IMG/VR virus record: IMGVR_UViG_3300005253_000118
Location: 1 to 61,667 of that record
Direction: 5' to 3' (one strand)
DNA from: a virus
Length of the DNA: 61,667 nucleotides
Part shown: piece after piece, positions 1 through 9,900 of the stretch
Layout: each line of letters begins with the position of its first letter
Numbering within the stretch: position 1 is the first letter of the stretch
Made by a program: the position numbers and the translations under genes
Notes under the pieces: model-generated
Seen by the model: only the letters and a program-made list of their open reading frames with translations
Told to the model about the DNA's origin: nothing
The model's database searches: none

Positions 1-53
1 TCCACATGGCAGGTTGCCAAGCGGAGCATGTCTCTTTCGGTTAGGTTCGACAT
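1..53 (-). CDS. Partial gene, N-terminus only, unknown
   Basis: An ATG at 53-51 overlaps the stop of the upstream membrane-protein gene and opens a frame that runs off the left edge (MSNLTERDMLRLATCHV...). Its place at the end of a lysis region would suit an endolysin, but 17 residues are too few to say. Confidence 0.45.
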   Translation of the reverse strand, partial: MSNLTERDMLRLATCHV

Positions 54-199
54 TATTTATACCCAAGTATTTCCTGCCAAATTGGAAACATAATATTAAC
101 AGCGACAAGCAGGGCTGTAAGAATGCAGCAAATTATTACAACTCCAGTCAAATATCTCACCCTTTCAGTTAAGCGTCTTATGTCGCCTTGAAAGCTCAT
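53..199 (-). CDS. Small single-span membrane protein, possible holin-type
   Basis: A 48-residue frame starts two bases after the stop of the ClpP-like gene. It has a charged amphipathic N-terminus (residues 1-17), one hydrophobic span (about 18-40) and a short tail. Small one-span proteins next to spanins and a possible lysin are often holins or holin regulators, but no family is recognised. Its stop overlaps the next start. Confidence 0.5.
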   Translation of the reverse strand: MSFQGDIRRLTERVRYLTGVVIICCILTALLVAVNIMFPIWQEILGYK

Positions 200-205
200 T
201 CAAGT

Positions 206-1009
206 TTATTTCCCTTCTGCAGGCGCTTGAGACGGCGCCGGCAAAAGAGGGATAATCAAAAGCTCGTCTGCAAAACCCATCTCAACAGCCTGCCTCCCGT
301 TGAAAAACCAGTCTTTATTTGCAATTTCAGCATCGATTTTCTCCTTGGTCATATTGCTTCTACTTGCCAAAAATTCATTGGCCATATCCTGCAACATCCG
401 CATAACCAAGGCTTCTTGTTCGCTGCTAGAAGGTGTTATTTTCTTCAAGAACGCCCAATATGCTATCTCGTGCCACATCAAGGTTGCTAAAGGAGAGACA
501 ATGCGTTTGTGTCCAGCAACGAATACCAAAAAGCCGGCAGACATTGCTTGCGTCTGGAGGCGAGTTATAATCTGTATTTTACCTACATACTCACCAATCA
601 CACTGGTAATGGCGTACCCATCGAAGGCAGACCCACCAAACGAATCAACATTAAATATGAGCTTTTTGGTTTTATGTCTGTAAAAATATTCAATGACATC
701 CCGGACATAGGAATCTTCAACATTATCAAAATCATACCAACCAACAGTTTCCCCATCTATGATTTTAAAGATTGCCCCACGAGGAGGATCAAACGCTGAA
801 AAAGGTTCTATTTCTTTCAGCCCCCAGGTAACTTTGCCATCTTTGTCTATTAATGTATGGCACGTTGTACAGTCGGCCACCTTGCCCTTGACTTTGGTGA
901 CAGGACATATGCCTCCATCATCTTTTTTCTCTGCTTCTTCTGCTGCTGGTACAGCTGTAAACACTAAAACAAACGATAGAATGATCAATGTTGTAAATAG
1001 CTTTTTCAT
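206..1009 (-). CDS. Exported ClpP/SppA-like serine protease with a CxxCH motif
   Basis: The start is the inner ATG at 1009, behind AGGAGAAAGG; 267 residues. Residues 1-22 form a signal peptide. A CTTCH motif (47-51) is the c-type haem attachment signature. The rest follows the ClpP/crotonase fold: DSFGGSAFDG at 122-131, putative nucleophile S157 in AMSAG and putative base H180 in LMWHE. Phage ClpP-like proteases usually mature capsids inside the cell, but this copy has an export signal and lies in the lysis/host-interaction block, so a periplasmic target is more likely. Whether haem is bound is unknown; one CxxCH can also bind zinc or arise by chance. Confidence 0.75.
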   Translation of the reverse strand: MKKLFTTLIILSFVLVFTAVPAAEEAEKKDDGGICPVTKVKGKVADCTTCHTLIDKDGKVTWGLKEIEPFSAFDPPRGAIFKIIDGETVGWYDFDNVEDSYVRDVIEYFYRHKTKKLIFNVDSFGGSAFDGYAITSVIGEYVGKIQIITRLQTQAMSAGFLVFVAGHKRIVSPLATLMWHEIAYWAFLKKITPSSSEQEALVMRMLQDMANEFLASRSNMTKEKIDAEIANKDWFFNGRQAVEMGFADELLIIPLLPAPSQAPAEGK

Positions 1010-1023
1010 TTTCCTTTCTCCTT

Positions 1024-1851
1024 TTAAGGTTTGTTTATTATTGCGTCCCATTCAATTGTGCCCGTGATTTGAGTTGCCGGGATGTTGATAATTATGTTGG
1101 CGGTCCTGGAAATAGGTGGTTTGGGCTCGGGGGACTTTCCACCCGGTGCCACATCTTCATAGGTACTGTTGGCATCTGCCATTTTAAATTCATCATGGTA
1201 AATTGTGCGGGGAGCACCGGCGCTCCTGCCTGCTCTGTATACGCCCATTTTGAAATATGGACCGTATTCATCATTATAGCAGTTTGGACCGTTACGATTT
1301 AAAACCTTTACATGGTTTTTCCATATTTGGAGAAAGCCGTCTGATTCGTATGACCACTTGACATGAAATACCCAGTCAGTCCAAACACCTGTTTCATACG
1401 GCCCAAACCCATAATAATTTGATCCTTCTATGTCTGGCACACCACCTGGAGTAGAGTTTGGTTTTGAATCCCAACGAATATTCAATGTCCATCCGGGGTC
1501 AGTTTGCGGATGAGCGGTATATAATGTCAGTGGGGCACCTTGTCCATGGAAATCCTCCCCAATATCAAAATCAGGCCGTCCATGCCAATTAGCAACTGAT
1601 TCCCATGCTGAATTAACTTCAAAAGGTTCCGGCAAGAAAATACTGAACCCATACCAGTACTCATTCCCAACTGCATTTATCTTGCTGACCATCTTCGCCT
1701 CTGCACGGGTTTCTCCTTGCTCTAATTGGGATTGCATGCAATGAGTTCCGATCCTGGCCAATTTAGATGTCGCTGTTGGAGAGATACCTAATGGTCTAAG
1801 ACCCCCCAGGTTCCCGTCTTCAAAATTTTCTTCAAATAATAATATCGCCAT
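1024..1851 (-). CDS. Polysaccharide lyase-like depolymerase
   Basis: 275 residues resembling the heparin-lyase-I-like polysaccharide lyase fold (Pfam Polysaccharide lyase, a concanavalin-type jelly roll). Family-typical stretches are EYWYGFSIFLPEPF, ESVANWHGRPD, WTDWVFHVKWSYESDGFLQIW and GPYFKMGVYRAGR. There is no signal peptide, so it may be a virion-borne or lysis-released depolymerase that cleaves a uronic-acid capsule or matrix. A short Pro-rich linker (about 238-250) leads to a C-terminal beta segment. Substrate cannot be read from sequence. Confidence 0.8.
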   Translation of the reverse strand: MAILLFEENFEDGNLGGLRPLGISPTATSKLARIGTHCMQSQLEQGETRAEAKMVSKINAVGNEYWYGFSIFLPEPFEVNSAWESVANWHGRPDFDIGEDFHGQGAPLTLYTAHPQTDPGWTLNIRWDSKPNSTPGGVPDIEGSNYYGFGPYETGVWTDWVFHVKWSYESDGFLQIWKNHVKVLNRNGPNCYNDEYGPYFKMGVYRAGRSAGAPRTIYHDEFKMADANSTYEDVAPGGKSPEPKPPISRTANIIINIPATQITGTIEWDAIINKP

Positions 1852-1853
1852 TC

Positions 1854-2141
1854 TTACCTCCTATCACGCTCCGCGCGCCCGTTCAGATGTTTTAACTCTC
1901 CTTTAATTTCACTAACGCTTTTCTGGATATCAATCAGGGTACCAAAGGTTTTCCCTTGTTGGAGAGCTACCTGTTCTTGCCGTCGACCAATACCCTCCCC
2001 AAAATAGATAGCTATGATTAACAAGCCTCCTATAATAGAAAAAAACACAAGAAGAGAAACCTTTTTGCCTATTGCTAGCCACACCTTCTCCAACTTGTCA
2101 TCAACCACCGGGCACGGAACATCACAGATTTTATCTGGCAT
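1854..2141 (-). CDS. One-span membrane protein with C-terminal coiled coil
   Basis: 95 residues: a short Cys-containing N-terminus, one strong transmembrane span (about 28-47) and a heptad-like C-terminus. The arrangement recalls holin accessory (haemolysin XhlA-like) proteins, with the order of coil and span reversed. The start overlaps the previous stop (ATGA-type junction at 2141). Lysis context with the spanins just upstream supports a membrane role; the family is not certain. Confidence 0.6.
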   Translation of the reverse strand: MPDKICDVPCPVVDDKLEKVWLAIGKKVSLLVFFSIIGGLLIIAIYFGEGIGRRQEQVALQQGKTFGTLIDIQKSVSEIKGELKHLNGRAERDRR

Positions 2142-2701
2142 TATGACACCCTCTTAAAAACCATCTTCCCAAAACTTATGCTTTTTGTGTTCCCTGGAAC
2201 GCAGACAATATAATCTCCTGCGATCAGATTCACCGTAGCGATAATCACACTTGTGTAGTTAGATTTTGCAGCATACTGAGAAACTGCCTTGAGATCTACA
2301 GTAAGTGCCCCGGACACAAGTCGAACATCACACGCCTTCTTGGCTCTGTTCTTGGTCTTTCGGAAGTACCACCTAATCTTATACTTCCCGGTCAATTTCG
2401 GGAGATACCAGACATGACCCCTACCACCATTCACATACTTTGTGTTGTAGACGTAGCGCTTATCACTTCCGGGCCAATATCCAAAGGCAACTGCTCCGAA
2501 ACGCCTAAACTGTGGGTTGTCCCCAGAAGGGCTAAACTTGGTTGACTTTTCCTTCCCAGTGAACTTGTCTACCCAGATGGTATGGGTTTTAGGGCCAATC
2601 GGACCCGGCTTAGGTGGTTCCGGTGTTACTCCTGGAACCTTTTGCAGGATCTCCCAACCACACTTAATGCACTTTCCAATAACCTTATTTTGTATCGCCA
2701 T
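2141..2701 (-). CDS. Hypothetical protein, possible surface or fibre component
   Basis: 186 residues. The N-terminus has a CIKCGW pair, then a Pro/Gly-rich linker (about 24-38), then a beta-rich, Lys/Tyr-rich domain ending in a repeat-like KMVFKRVS strand. The layout of short anchor, linker and beta domain suits a virion appendage or binding protein. No family recognised. Confidence 0.55.
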   Translation of the reverse strand: MAIQNKVIGKCIKCGWEILQKVPGVTPEPPKPGPIGPKTHTIWVDKFTGKEKSTKFSPSGDNPQFRRFGAVAFGYWPGSDKRYVYNTKYVNGGRGHVWYLPKLTGKYKIRWYFRKTKNRAKKACDVRLVSGALTVDLKAVSQYAAKSNYTSVIIATVNLIAGDYIVCVPGNTKSISFGKMVFKRVS

Positions 2702-2720
2702 TTCTTACTCCTTTATCGGC

Positions 2721-2885
2721 TTAGAATGGGAGCATTGAGAAGTCCCCTAAAATCTCAGTACTCATACATTCAGTTGTCACCGTTCCCACTTCCTTACACT
2801 GTCTAATGCTTATCCGCTGTGGACCGGCACAGGCTATAAGGGTAAAAGTAAGCATGATTAATACGATCATCAGTTTCTTTTTCAT
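2721..2885 (-). CDS. Outer-membrane spanin lipoprotein (Rz1-like)
   Basis: A 54-residue gene with ATG at 2885 in an ATGA overlap with the upstream coiled-coil gene. It has a Lys-rich start, a hydrophobic core and the lipobox TLIAC at residues 15-19, so Cys19 would be lipidated. Size, lipobox and coupling to an inner-membrane coiled-coil gene match o-spanins, which bridge to the i-spanin and disrupt the outer membrane at lysis. Unlike many Rz1 proteins it is not Pro-rich. Confidence 0.75.
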   Translation of the reverse strand: MKKKLMIVLIMLTFTLIACAGPQRISIRQCKEVGTVTTECMSTEILGDFSMLPF

Positions 2886-3409
2886 TCTTCCTCTCCTTTC
2901 AATTCCAGTTGTGCAATCTTGGCATTGGCCTGTTTGATTTTTTCTTCAAGCTCTATCTTCTCAGTCATCAATTCCTGGGATTGAATCAGCAAAACGCCGT
3001 ATTTTTGATTCAGCTTTTCCAGGTTGCTCGCAAGATGTACAATTTCATCGTTAGATTGCCCGAGCTTTTCCTCATACTCCTTTACCTTCTTGCTCGATTG
3101 CTCATTAGCCGCCTTCAATTCCCCCATCAATCCCACCTTCTCAGCCGTTAGCTTTTGGGCTTGTTTCAACAACAAATCATATGTCTTTTGAAGTTTTTTG
3201 AGCTTATCCTCAACATTTAGCACACCTATTCGGGCCTGATGCCATAAACGCTCATAGGCATTCACCGTCTCTTCCAACTTTTCAATCTTCTGCTCTGGTG
3301 TGAGCGGCTTTTGCTCTTGGCCCCATCCCACTTTCGCAATGGCCACTATCACCAGAAATGCACCTATGACCATCATCATCCACAAGTTTTCTCGTAAGAT
3401 TCTCCGCAT
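2882..3409 (-). CDS. Inner-membrane spanin (Rz-like)
   Basis: 175 residues: a short cytoplasmic N-terminus, one transmembrane span (about 10-29) and an almost unbroken coiled coil from about residue 37 to the end (repeats such as EKIEKLEETVNAYE and EKIELEEKIKQANAK). This is the i-spanin architecture. The stop overlaps the start of the lipoprotein gene by four bases, as in classical Rz/Rz1 pairs, although here the second gene follows rather than nests. Confidence 0.75.
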   Translation of the reverse strand: MRRILRENLWMMMVIGAFLVIVAIAKVGWGQEQKPLTPEQKIEKLEETVNAYERLWHQARIGVLNVEDKLKKLQKTYDLLLKQAQKLTAEKVGLMGELKAANEQSSKKVKEYEEKLGQSNDEIVHLASNLEKLNQKYGVLLIQSQELMTEKIELEEKIKQANAKIAQLELKGEEE

Positions 3410-3490
3410 GATTTGCCTCCTTTTGTTTAAAGTTGCTTAAAAACCCTTATCACAACCCAATAGATATGTCAAACCGTATCTTTTTTTGGT

Positions 3491-3802
3491 TTATGGGCTT
3501 ATTTCTATCGGGATATCGTCATCCCTAGTCTCAACGTATCCGCCAGCATCCAGAGCAGCGCTTCGATCCTGATTTCTTTTGTAGGCCCCAACTATATTCC
3601 GCAACCAAGTTCTTATCTGGGTTTCAGCCCATTTTATTTGGCCAATCCCATCCGGTTTAGGCCACCGGGAATTTATAGCCGCAATGGTAACATCAACCCA
3701 GGCATCCGGGACCGTAATTTTCAACTCCACATCAGCCGCCCGTGAACCTGCAACGAACGACAAAGACAAAACAATCATTGCTATCATAAATAACTTTTTC
3801 AT
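3491..3802 (-). CDS. Small exported protein, unknown
   Basis: 103 residues with a signal peptide (MKKLFMIAMIVLSLSFVAGSR, cut near residue 22), then a compact domain with WVDVTIAAINSRWP and WAETQIRTWLRNIVGAYKR. It resembles short helical phage proteins placed after tail genes. Its role is unknown. It is one of three consecutive late genes whose products carry N-terminal export signals. Confidence 0.6.
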   Translation of the reverse strand: MKKLFMIAMIVLSLSFVAGSRAADVELKITVPDAWVDVTIAAINSRWPKPDGIGQIKWAETQIRTWLRNIVGAYKRNQDRSAALDAGGYVETRDDDIPIEISP

Positions 3803-3812
3803 AATTTCTCCC

Positions 3813-5399
3813 TTAAAATCCAGTTGCGTAAACTCTATAAGTTATCCTTATGTCTACTTCACCACCACCGTCAGCAGTTTCGCCTGTCCCGGTATTGAAT
3901 ATTTGTAGACCTTGATTAATAGAGGCCTCTAAATCAGCACCCGCAGCTAAGGAATTCGGGTAATACCGAACCTCATCATCAGCTTGGTCAAGAAACGCAG
4001 TCGATTCAATGCTGGCCGTGGTATCCGTACCGTCCGCGTACTCAATAACAAAGTCCTCGTCAGCCCCTACGGTAAAAGCCGCTGACGCATAATCGTAGGT
4101 AATCATGGCAGAAACGAGTTTTATTATCGTGTTCGCGCCTTGGGCTGGTACAATTATAATTGGTGTCGCACGGAGAGCATTGACTTGGGCAGTCGTGAGA
4201 GTCATAACGGTTGCATTGAGCTTTGAACCATTCAGATCAACATCACCATAGGTGTTGATGGTAATCTCCATATTATAACTGGTAAAAGCCACACCCACGG
4301 ATGAGTAAGCCACAATACTCCCACCTCTTGATGCCGATAATGTCGCTGTTGTGGTAGACCCCACCGCCAGAACGTAATAGTTTGTGGAGGGGGAAAGATT
4401 GCCGCACAATGTACCTCCACCGGCAGCCACCTGTACCACATCATCTACGGCTAGACCATGAGCAGCAACAGTCTTTAACTCTACACCACTGTTGTCCTGG
4501 CAGACCGTAGCGTCCGTCTCGATTGTCCGGGAGGCTTCGGTTAGACGTTGGGCTTCAACCCCTCCGGCGATGAGGGAGAGGGCATCTCCGCCGGAATAAC
4601 CCATGCCGGTGTTAACATCATTTCTTTGTGATATTATAGTTGGATTACTTGCTGATGCTACTTCATTGAGCAATGCGGGACCAGTCCCCATTATGGCATC
4701 AACTAATCTACCCGAGGTTGTTTGCCAAATAGCTGTCCCATTAATGACTGTTATTAATGTATTATTGTTCGGTGCATACATGCCTGACTTCCCACTTCCG
4801 AACGCCCAAGTCGGTGTCACAGCGTCATTCTGCACCGGCAAAACAATCCTCGGTTCCCCACTTCCAGATCCGGATTCGATTATCAGAGGATCATTTATAT
4901 AGGTTATGCTCGCCGCTGAGATAGCCCCGGAGCTTGCATTCCGATCCAGGGTCACGGTCGTGTCAACCACCACCGATGCAACCCAGTAGGTTCCGACAGT
5001 GGCATTGGTCCCAGAATTGATAATAACCGCATCTCCTTCAGCCACACCATTGGTAGTGGCGACGGTCAGGACGGTTGGATTAGCGTCTGTTCCGGTGACA
5101 CCAGTTACTGTGGCTAAGACGTCTCCACCGAATATGACAGGTCTACCGGCAGCAAGGACGGCGTGGATTAGGCCGGCGGGAGTTGACGTCTCAAACCCTA
5201 CATTGCAGTTAATGAAATTAGCCTCATCAATTGTCTGGTCATCGAACTCTAGGTAGCAACCACTTGGGAGGAGGCCGATTTTACCGTCATCACTCATTTT
5301 AAACTTCTTGGAACTCGCCCCAAACGGCCCAAATCCCAAAGCAATCGAAGGGATTAAAACCAGAGCAAGTAGTATACTTAATATTTTAATTCGTTTCAT
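3813..5399 (-). CDS. Fibre- or appendage-like protein with a signal peptide
   Basis: 528 residues. Residues 1-22 are a signal peptide ending ALG. The rest is Thr/Ala/Gly-rich beta-repeat sequence typical of tail fibres or spikes (TVTGVTGTDANPTVLTV, TTTATLSASRGG, a DVDLNGSKLNATVMTLT passage) and a C-terminal beta domain. Virion proteins assemble in the cytoplasm and normally lack export signals, so this may be a surface or periplasmic protein, or the hydrophobic N-terminus may have another use. Family not assigned. Confidence 0.6.
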   Translation of the reverse strand: MKRIKILSILLALVLIPSIALGFGPFGASSKKFKMSDDGKIGLLPSGCYLEFDDQTIDEANFINCNVGFETSTPAGLIHAVLAAGRPVIFGGDVLATVTGVTGTDANPTVLTVATTNGVAEGDAVIINSGTNATVGTYWVASVVVDTTVTLDRNASSGAISAASITYINDPLIIESGSGSGEPRIVLPVQNDAVTPTWAFGSGKSGMYAPNNNTLITVINGTAIWQTTSGRLVDAIMGTGPALLNEVASASNPTIISQRNDVNTGMGYSGGDALSLIAGGVEAQRLTEASRTIETDATVCQDNSGVELKTVAAHGLAVDDVVQVAAGGGTLCGNLSPSTNYYVLAVGSTTTATLSASRGGSIVAYSSVGVAFTSYNMEITINTYGDVDLNGSKLNATVMTLTTAQVNALRATPIIIVPAQGANTIIKLVSAMITYDYASAAFTVGADEDFVIEYADGTDTTASIESTAFLDQADDEVRYYPNSLAAGADLEASINQGLQIFNTGTGETADGGGEVDIRITYRVYATGF

Positions 5400-5409
5400 A
5401 GTTTCTCCC

Positions 5410-5865
5410 TTACATCGTGTTGGGCACGAATAGTAATGTGACTATCAATATCGCACTATTAACCGCATTGTTTGTTATTGTAAGAATGTAATCTCCCACG
5501 ACCGGCTGGAGAGACGGCACCCCATCAATCATTGCATAGGACTGTTTGCTATCGGTATTGTGTATCAAGTCCGTTCCGTTACCGTCCAGGACATCAATTC
5601 CATGTTTGTCAGTAATCGTTAGGTCGGACGATACCGTTGGAGCCGTGGCTCCGGGGTTTACGATAATTTTATGTAGAAACCATCCTTGAATTAACTTTGT
5701 GAACGATGTGCTGTTACCAGGCGCTCCCTCTATGGTTCCAGTATTCGCTACTGGGAATGAAGCATCAGCTACATCAGCTATGCATGTAAATCTTAACTCC
5801 TTAATCGTTAATCCTCGTCCGGGTATTCCATGATTCTCAATACTTAGTTCTATTGTGCCTGCCAT
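5410..5865 (-). CDS. Hypothetical beta-rich structural protein
   Basis: 151 residues, beta-strand and Thr/Asp-rich, with no Cys-cluster or enzyme motif. It sits in a row of appendage-like genes, the likeliest role being a minor virion or fibre-associated protein. Good ribosome-binding site (AAGGAGATAGC) before the ATG. Confidence 0.55.
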   Translation of the reverse strand: MAGTIELSIENHGIPGRGLTIKELRFTCIADVADASFPVANTGTIEGAPGNSTSFTKLIQGWFLHKIIVNPGATAPTVSSDLTITDKHGIDVLDGNGTDLIHNTDSKQSYAMIDGVPSLQPVVGDYILTITNNAVNSAILIVTLLFVPNTM

Positions 5866-5941
5866 GTGCTATCTCCTTGTGTTCCAGCTTGGCTGTGGGT
5901 GGACTATTGCCATATCAGCCCACCCGATTATGATTTATTCC

Positions 5942-6529
5942 TTAAATGGCCACTTCTTCCCACATAAATGCGAAAAACAAAAACGCGCCAGATGCTAATA
6001 TACTATCGGTAGATATAATTCGGCCTGGAGCCAGAATGATACTCCCACCAAGATCAACCGGAGGGGTATTCGTCAATAAATCAGTCGTGAGATTCGTTCC
6101 GATCGTTGCAATGTGCTTTACAATAACAAGGGCTGACCCTGTAATTGTTGCCGCAGTATCCGCGATTGCCACTGATGTTTTATACGCATGACGAGTGCAA
6201 TACACGGTTAAATCGGCAGCATATCCAGAATGAACTGGGCCTACAGCAAGCGAAAGGTTAAGGTCTGCAGACGGGCTGTTATCAAGCGCCCAGCTAAATT
6301 CATGCATAATGTAACGCTTCCCGCTCGTCGCAGGATTAACAATTGCAAGACCTGTGAAAGTATTGTTCTTGGTTGTCGAAGTCCCAACATGTGTTTGTGT
6401 TGAAGCATAGAATAACCTACCTGCCATTGCCGCTTCGGCATATTTCCCACCAGTCGGAACCACTACTAGCTTACGATCATCCGTAATTAACGGGGCTTTT
6501 CCTACGCCCTCTGAAGTTTTTCCGTACAT
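5942..6529 (-). CDS. Hypothetical beta-rich structural protein
   Basis: 195 residues. The N-terminus (LITDDRKLVVVPTGGKYAEA) is followed by a jelly-roll-like Ala/Thr-rich domain and a hydrophobic, aromatic C-terminus (FLFFAFMWEE). Composition and position match minor structural proteins in N4-gp56-type phages. No enzyme motif. Confidence 0.55.
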   Translation of the reverse strand: MYGKTSEGVGKAPLITDDRKLVVVPTGGKYAEAAMAGRLFYASTQTHVGTSTTKNNTFTGLAIVNPATSGKRYIMHEFSWALDNSPSADLNLSLAVGPVHSGYAADLTVYCTRHAYKTSVAIADTAATITGSALVIVKHIATIGTNLTTDLLTNTPPVDLGGSIILAPGRIISTDSILASGAFLFFAFMWEEVAI

Positions 6530-6558
6530 AATAAGCTTCTCCTCTTCTTAATCTTAAA

Positions 6559-6786
6559 TTAAACTTCGCCCAATGCGTGTTTCCGTCTCAAGTCATCTTC
6601 CCACATACCGTCGTGATAAACGAACTCCTCTCCTGTGTCTACAAAATGGAGGGTTGACCCATCCGGGTATAAACTGATATCGCCTTTAAGTGGCTTTTCA
6701 TCAGATGAAATTCCTGAAAACCGTTGCTTTCCTCCACCGGGTCCACCGCCTACAAATCCTATTGGCATAATTCGCTTAATCGCCAT
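6559..6786 (-). CDS. Small conserved-looking virion-region protein
   Basis: 75 residues: a Gly-rich start (GFVGGGPGGGK) and a compact domain with YPDGSTLHFVDTGEEFVYHDGMWEDD, a pattern like short carbohydrate- or fibre-linked modules that describe 'head and value' beta hairpins in phage tails. It follows the giant internal protein gene. Role unknown. Confidence 0.5.
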   Translation of the reverse strand: MAIKRIMPIGFVGGGPGGGKQRFSGISSDEKPLKGDISLYPDGSTLHFVDTGEEFVYHDGMWEDDLRRKHALGEV

Positions 6787-6920
6787 TGTCTCACCCCCTT
6801 TACTTAGTCTTAGCCTTAATCTTGGTCTTAATTATGGTAGGGTAAGGCCAAGGAACAGAGCGTTAGGCGATTCTGCAACCTTTCCGATATATCGGCCCGC
6901 TGTATTGACCTTACCCGAAC

Positions 6921-9900
6921 TTATGCTGCTCTTTTAAAGCGCCGGCTTAATCGCTCGGCCTGTAATTTGCTTCGAGCCTTCCTTGAAATTGTTGAGAAAC
7001 TGATAATATCATCCAACCTACCAGCTTCCCGTTGTCGCTTATTGTAATCACGGATTTTGATTCTTAGTTTGAGCATTAAGCCGCTCTTTCCGAAACCCAC
7101 AATAAACTCATCAACAAACTCGTCAATCGTTCGCCTCTTGCTTGGATATGTTGACTTGGTATGCAAGCCAAGGCTTCTGCCAATAGCGTCAAAACCTTCA
7201 ATCTCTCCCTGCATCCAGCCTAAAAGGTTTTGTACCTGAACCGGTTGCATGCCTCTCATTTGCGTAAGAGCGTATGATAGGTACTGCCTGGGTGCAATCG
7301 GGCCGGTCTTTCCACCGAAAGCCGTTACCTTCCCGCCAAGTTTACCGCCCTTGGGTTGTCCTCTACGCCTGCCTGTGAGATACAGCCCCTTATCATCAAC
7401 ACCCAACATCTCAGGAAGGGTTGTAAATCCATGCCCCCTCCAATCAGTTCCAGCCATTGCTTCGTGAAATGTACGGTAGAGAACCGAGCCCTTGTGATGT
7501 GCCGAACGTACAGGGTGAGTTATAAACTTCATCGGGTCTTGGAAATGTCCGAATAGGCTGAAATATTTTCTCGCTTCCGTCTTGCCGCCCATCAGTTTAT
7601 AGATAGGTGTAATGTCAACGCCAAGCCATTTAAAATTACCGGCTTTCCAAGCCTTCCTGAATCGCTCTATGTTATCCTCATCATCACCGACTGCCATGAG
7701 CATGTTGGCGAGAATGGTGGCTGTGATGCCCTTGGTAAGCACGGAGGCCCAAAACCTGCGGTATAACGCCCGTTCTTCTTTACCGCCCCTCCCAACCATC
7801 TTCACCATTGTACGCACGTTCGATTCGGTCCAATCGGGTGCCAAGGCAAGAAGTCTAAATATGTGCTGTCTTGTCGGATCGCGCTCCATCCGTTCAAGGT
7901 TTAGTCCACCAAAGTCGTCATTAATAAGGTTCGATACCATCTTGGCACGCTCGGCTTCTCCCATCTCCGGGTGTCGTTTTAGAGCGTTCCGGTATTCAAT
8001 CAAGGCAGCCTGGGCCTTTAACCCCGCCCCGAAATTACCAAACAGAAAGTCAGCCTGTCGCTCTCTTAATTCGTTAACCTTATCTTTGACGGCCTTAGAC
8101 GCTTTAGTCTTATCCATAATCTTACCAAAGATAGTGTCCTCATTCCTGAGTATGGATTCCTCCCAATCCTGTACCTTGAATAGCGTTAAGCCGTTTCTAA
8201 CAAGCAAGGTGATGGTCGGGTTCAAGTCTTCAATGGCTTGCAATCCTTCCTTACGGGCCTGGTTGATGTTCCATTCCTTGAGAGTTTTACCCGTTGTCCC
8301 AAGGATGTATGAACGCATAAAAGCCAAGTGATGAAAGAACGATGTCTGTAATATCCAAGCCTTTATCAAGGCATTGTATTTCGTAGCGGTATCAATACCC
8401 TTTAACCCCTTGAGCCTTGATTGCCCTAAAATTCGGTTGAGGGATTTAGCTACTTCTGCAGGTGCATATAGCGGTACACGTTCCCACCCTATACCTCGTT
8501 CCTGTGTTTTGGCTTTCTTTAGGCTCAATAACCTGGCATGGAGGGCTGCAAGTCGTTTCTCTGCTTTCGGGACTGTCCCTTCTATCGTGCGCTGTACTTC
8601 AACTATTTTATTTTTAAGCCACGCCTGGGCTTCTTCTGGTGATTCAAACCCTGCTTTATGCGCGTTCTTTCTACCAGGGCTTACCAGCGCGTAGGTTTTC
8701 TCTATCCATGCGTTCCTACCGAGTTTATGTACCTTCCCCTCCTCGTCTGTATAGCTGTCTCTTGTAAAGCCGCCTTTTGTGGTTAAAAACCGATGGACTT
8801 TTGTCATATTGGGGTGTTCCAGCTTGACATAACCGGCAAGGTGGGATTTATCAGTCAACATCATCTCACCCGTGTCTTTCCATTCGGTTTCCAGAGCCAC
8901 CTTCTGCATGGCGGCGTCTTCCATTGTACGGGCAATCTCGTCTTTGTATGTTTGAAGATTCGTAGTCGCACCGTGAACCTGTAACTGGAATAGGTGCTCA
9001 CCAGCTTTATTCTTTAACGCCATACCCTCAAGTATGGTTTCGAACACTCGATGTTTCCGGTGTCGGGTTTTAACCCCGAACTTACGCATAGCTTCCGCAG
9101 CGAAACGATCCTCTTTCTTTAACGCTTTCCACGCACGGGAGACATAGTTATCAAGCATATTATGGATTAACCCTTGTCCGTAAGCCTTCTGCCCTATCTT
9201 CTCGTACTCTGCGCTGATATCGTCGGCTATTGCTTTAATCTCAGGCATAGTGTCGATCTTCTTGGCAATATCGGCTATCATCTTGTCTTCTTCGGTTAAA
9301 TCCTGATAATACATATCATAGTGCTCAGGGTTGCGTTTCAAATCAAGATAGATATGAATTGCAGAATCAATATCTTTGGCTGCCCGGTCATACCGCTTTT
9401 TGCCCAACGCTTTTATTATGCGTTTCTGTAGCCTGCGGGCTTGAACAGCGTTTCTGTATAACTCAACGTGCTTCTTTCCCAACCACCAATCCTTGATATT
9501 AGCGAACGCTGGGTCTTGCTCTGCTTTCTTAGGTAGAATCTTGTCAATAAGGCTCTGCTTCCGGGGCTCCTGAATCTCCTCGCCAATATCCTCGACTTTG
9601 TATTGAGGCGCAAGCCCACCCTTTTGGGTTACAGCCTGTCTCCCCATGATCTTCCCAGACTCGATATCTTTAACAATCCCTCTCGCTGTCCGGATCCCGA
9701 ATACATTCACAACGGCGTCCAGAAAATCCGCTATCTTCTTGAGTATCTTCTTAATGCCGAAGTTCTGTACATCACGGGTAAGAAAGGCTCTTTCAATGTA
9801 CTCAGCCCTTGCCTCCGAACTCGGTTTCTTGCCCTGTTTGAGAATCGCTTTGTTCAGTACGGCAACATCAACAGTATTGATAAGATTATTAGCCTCAAAG

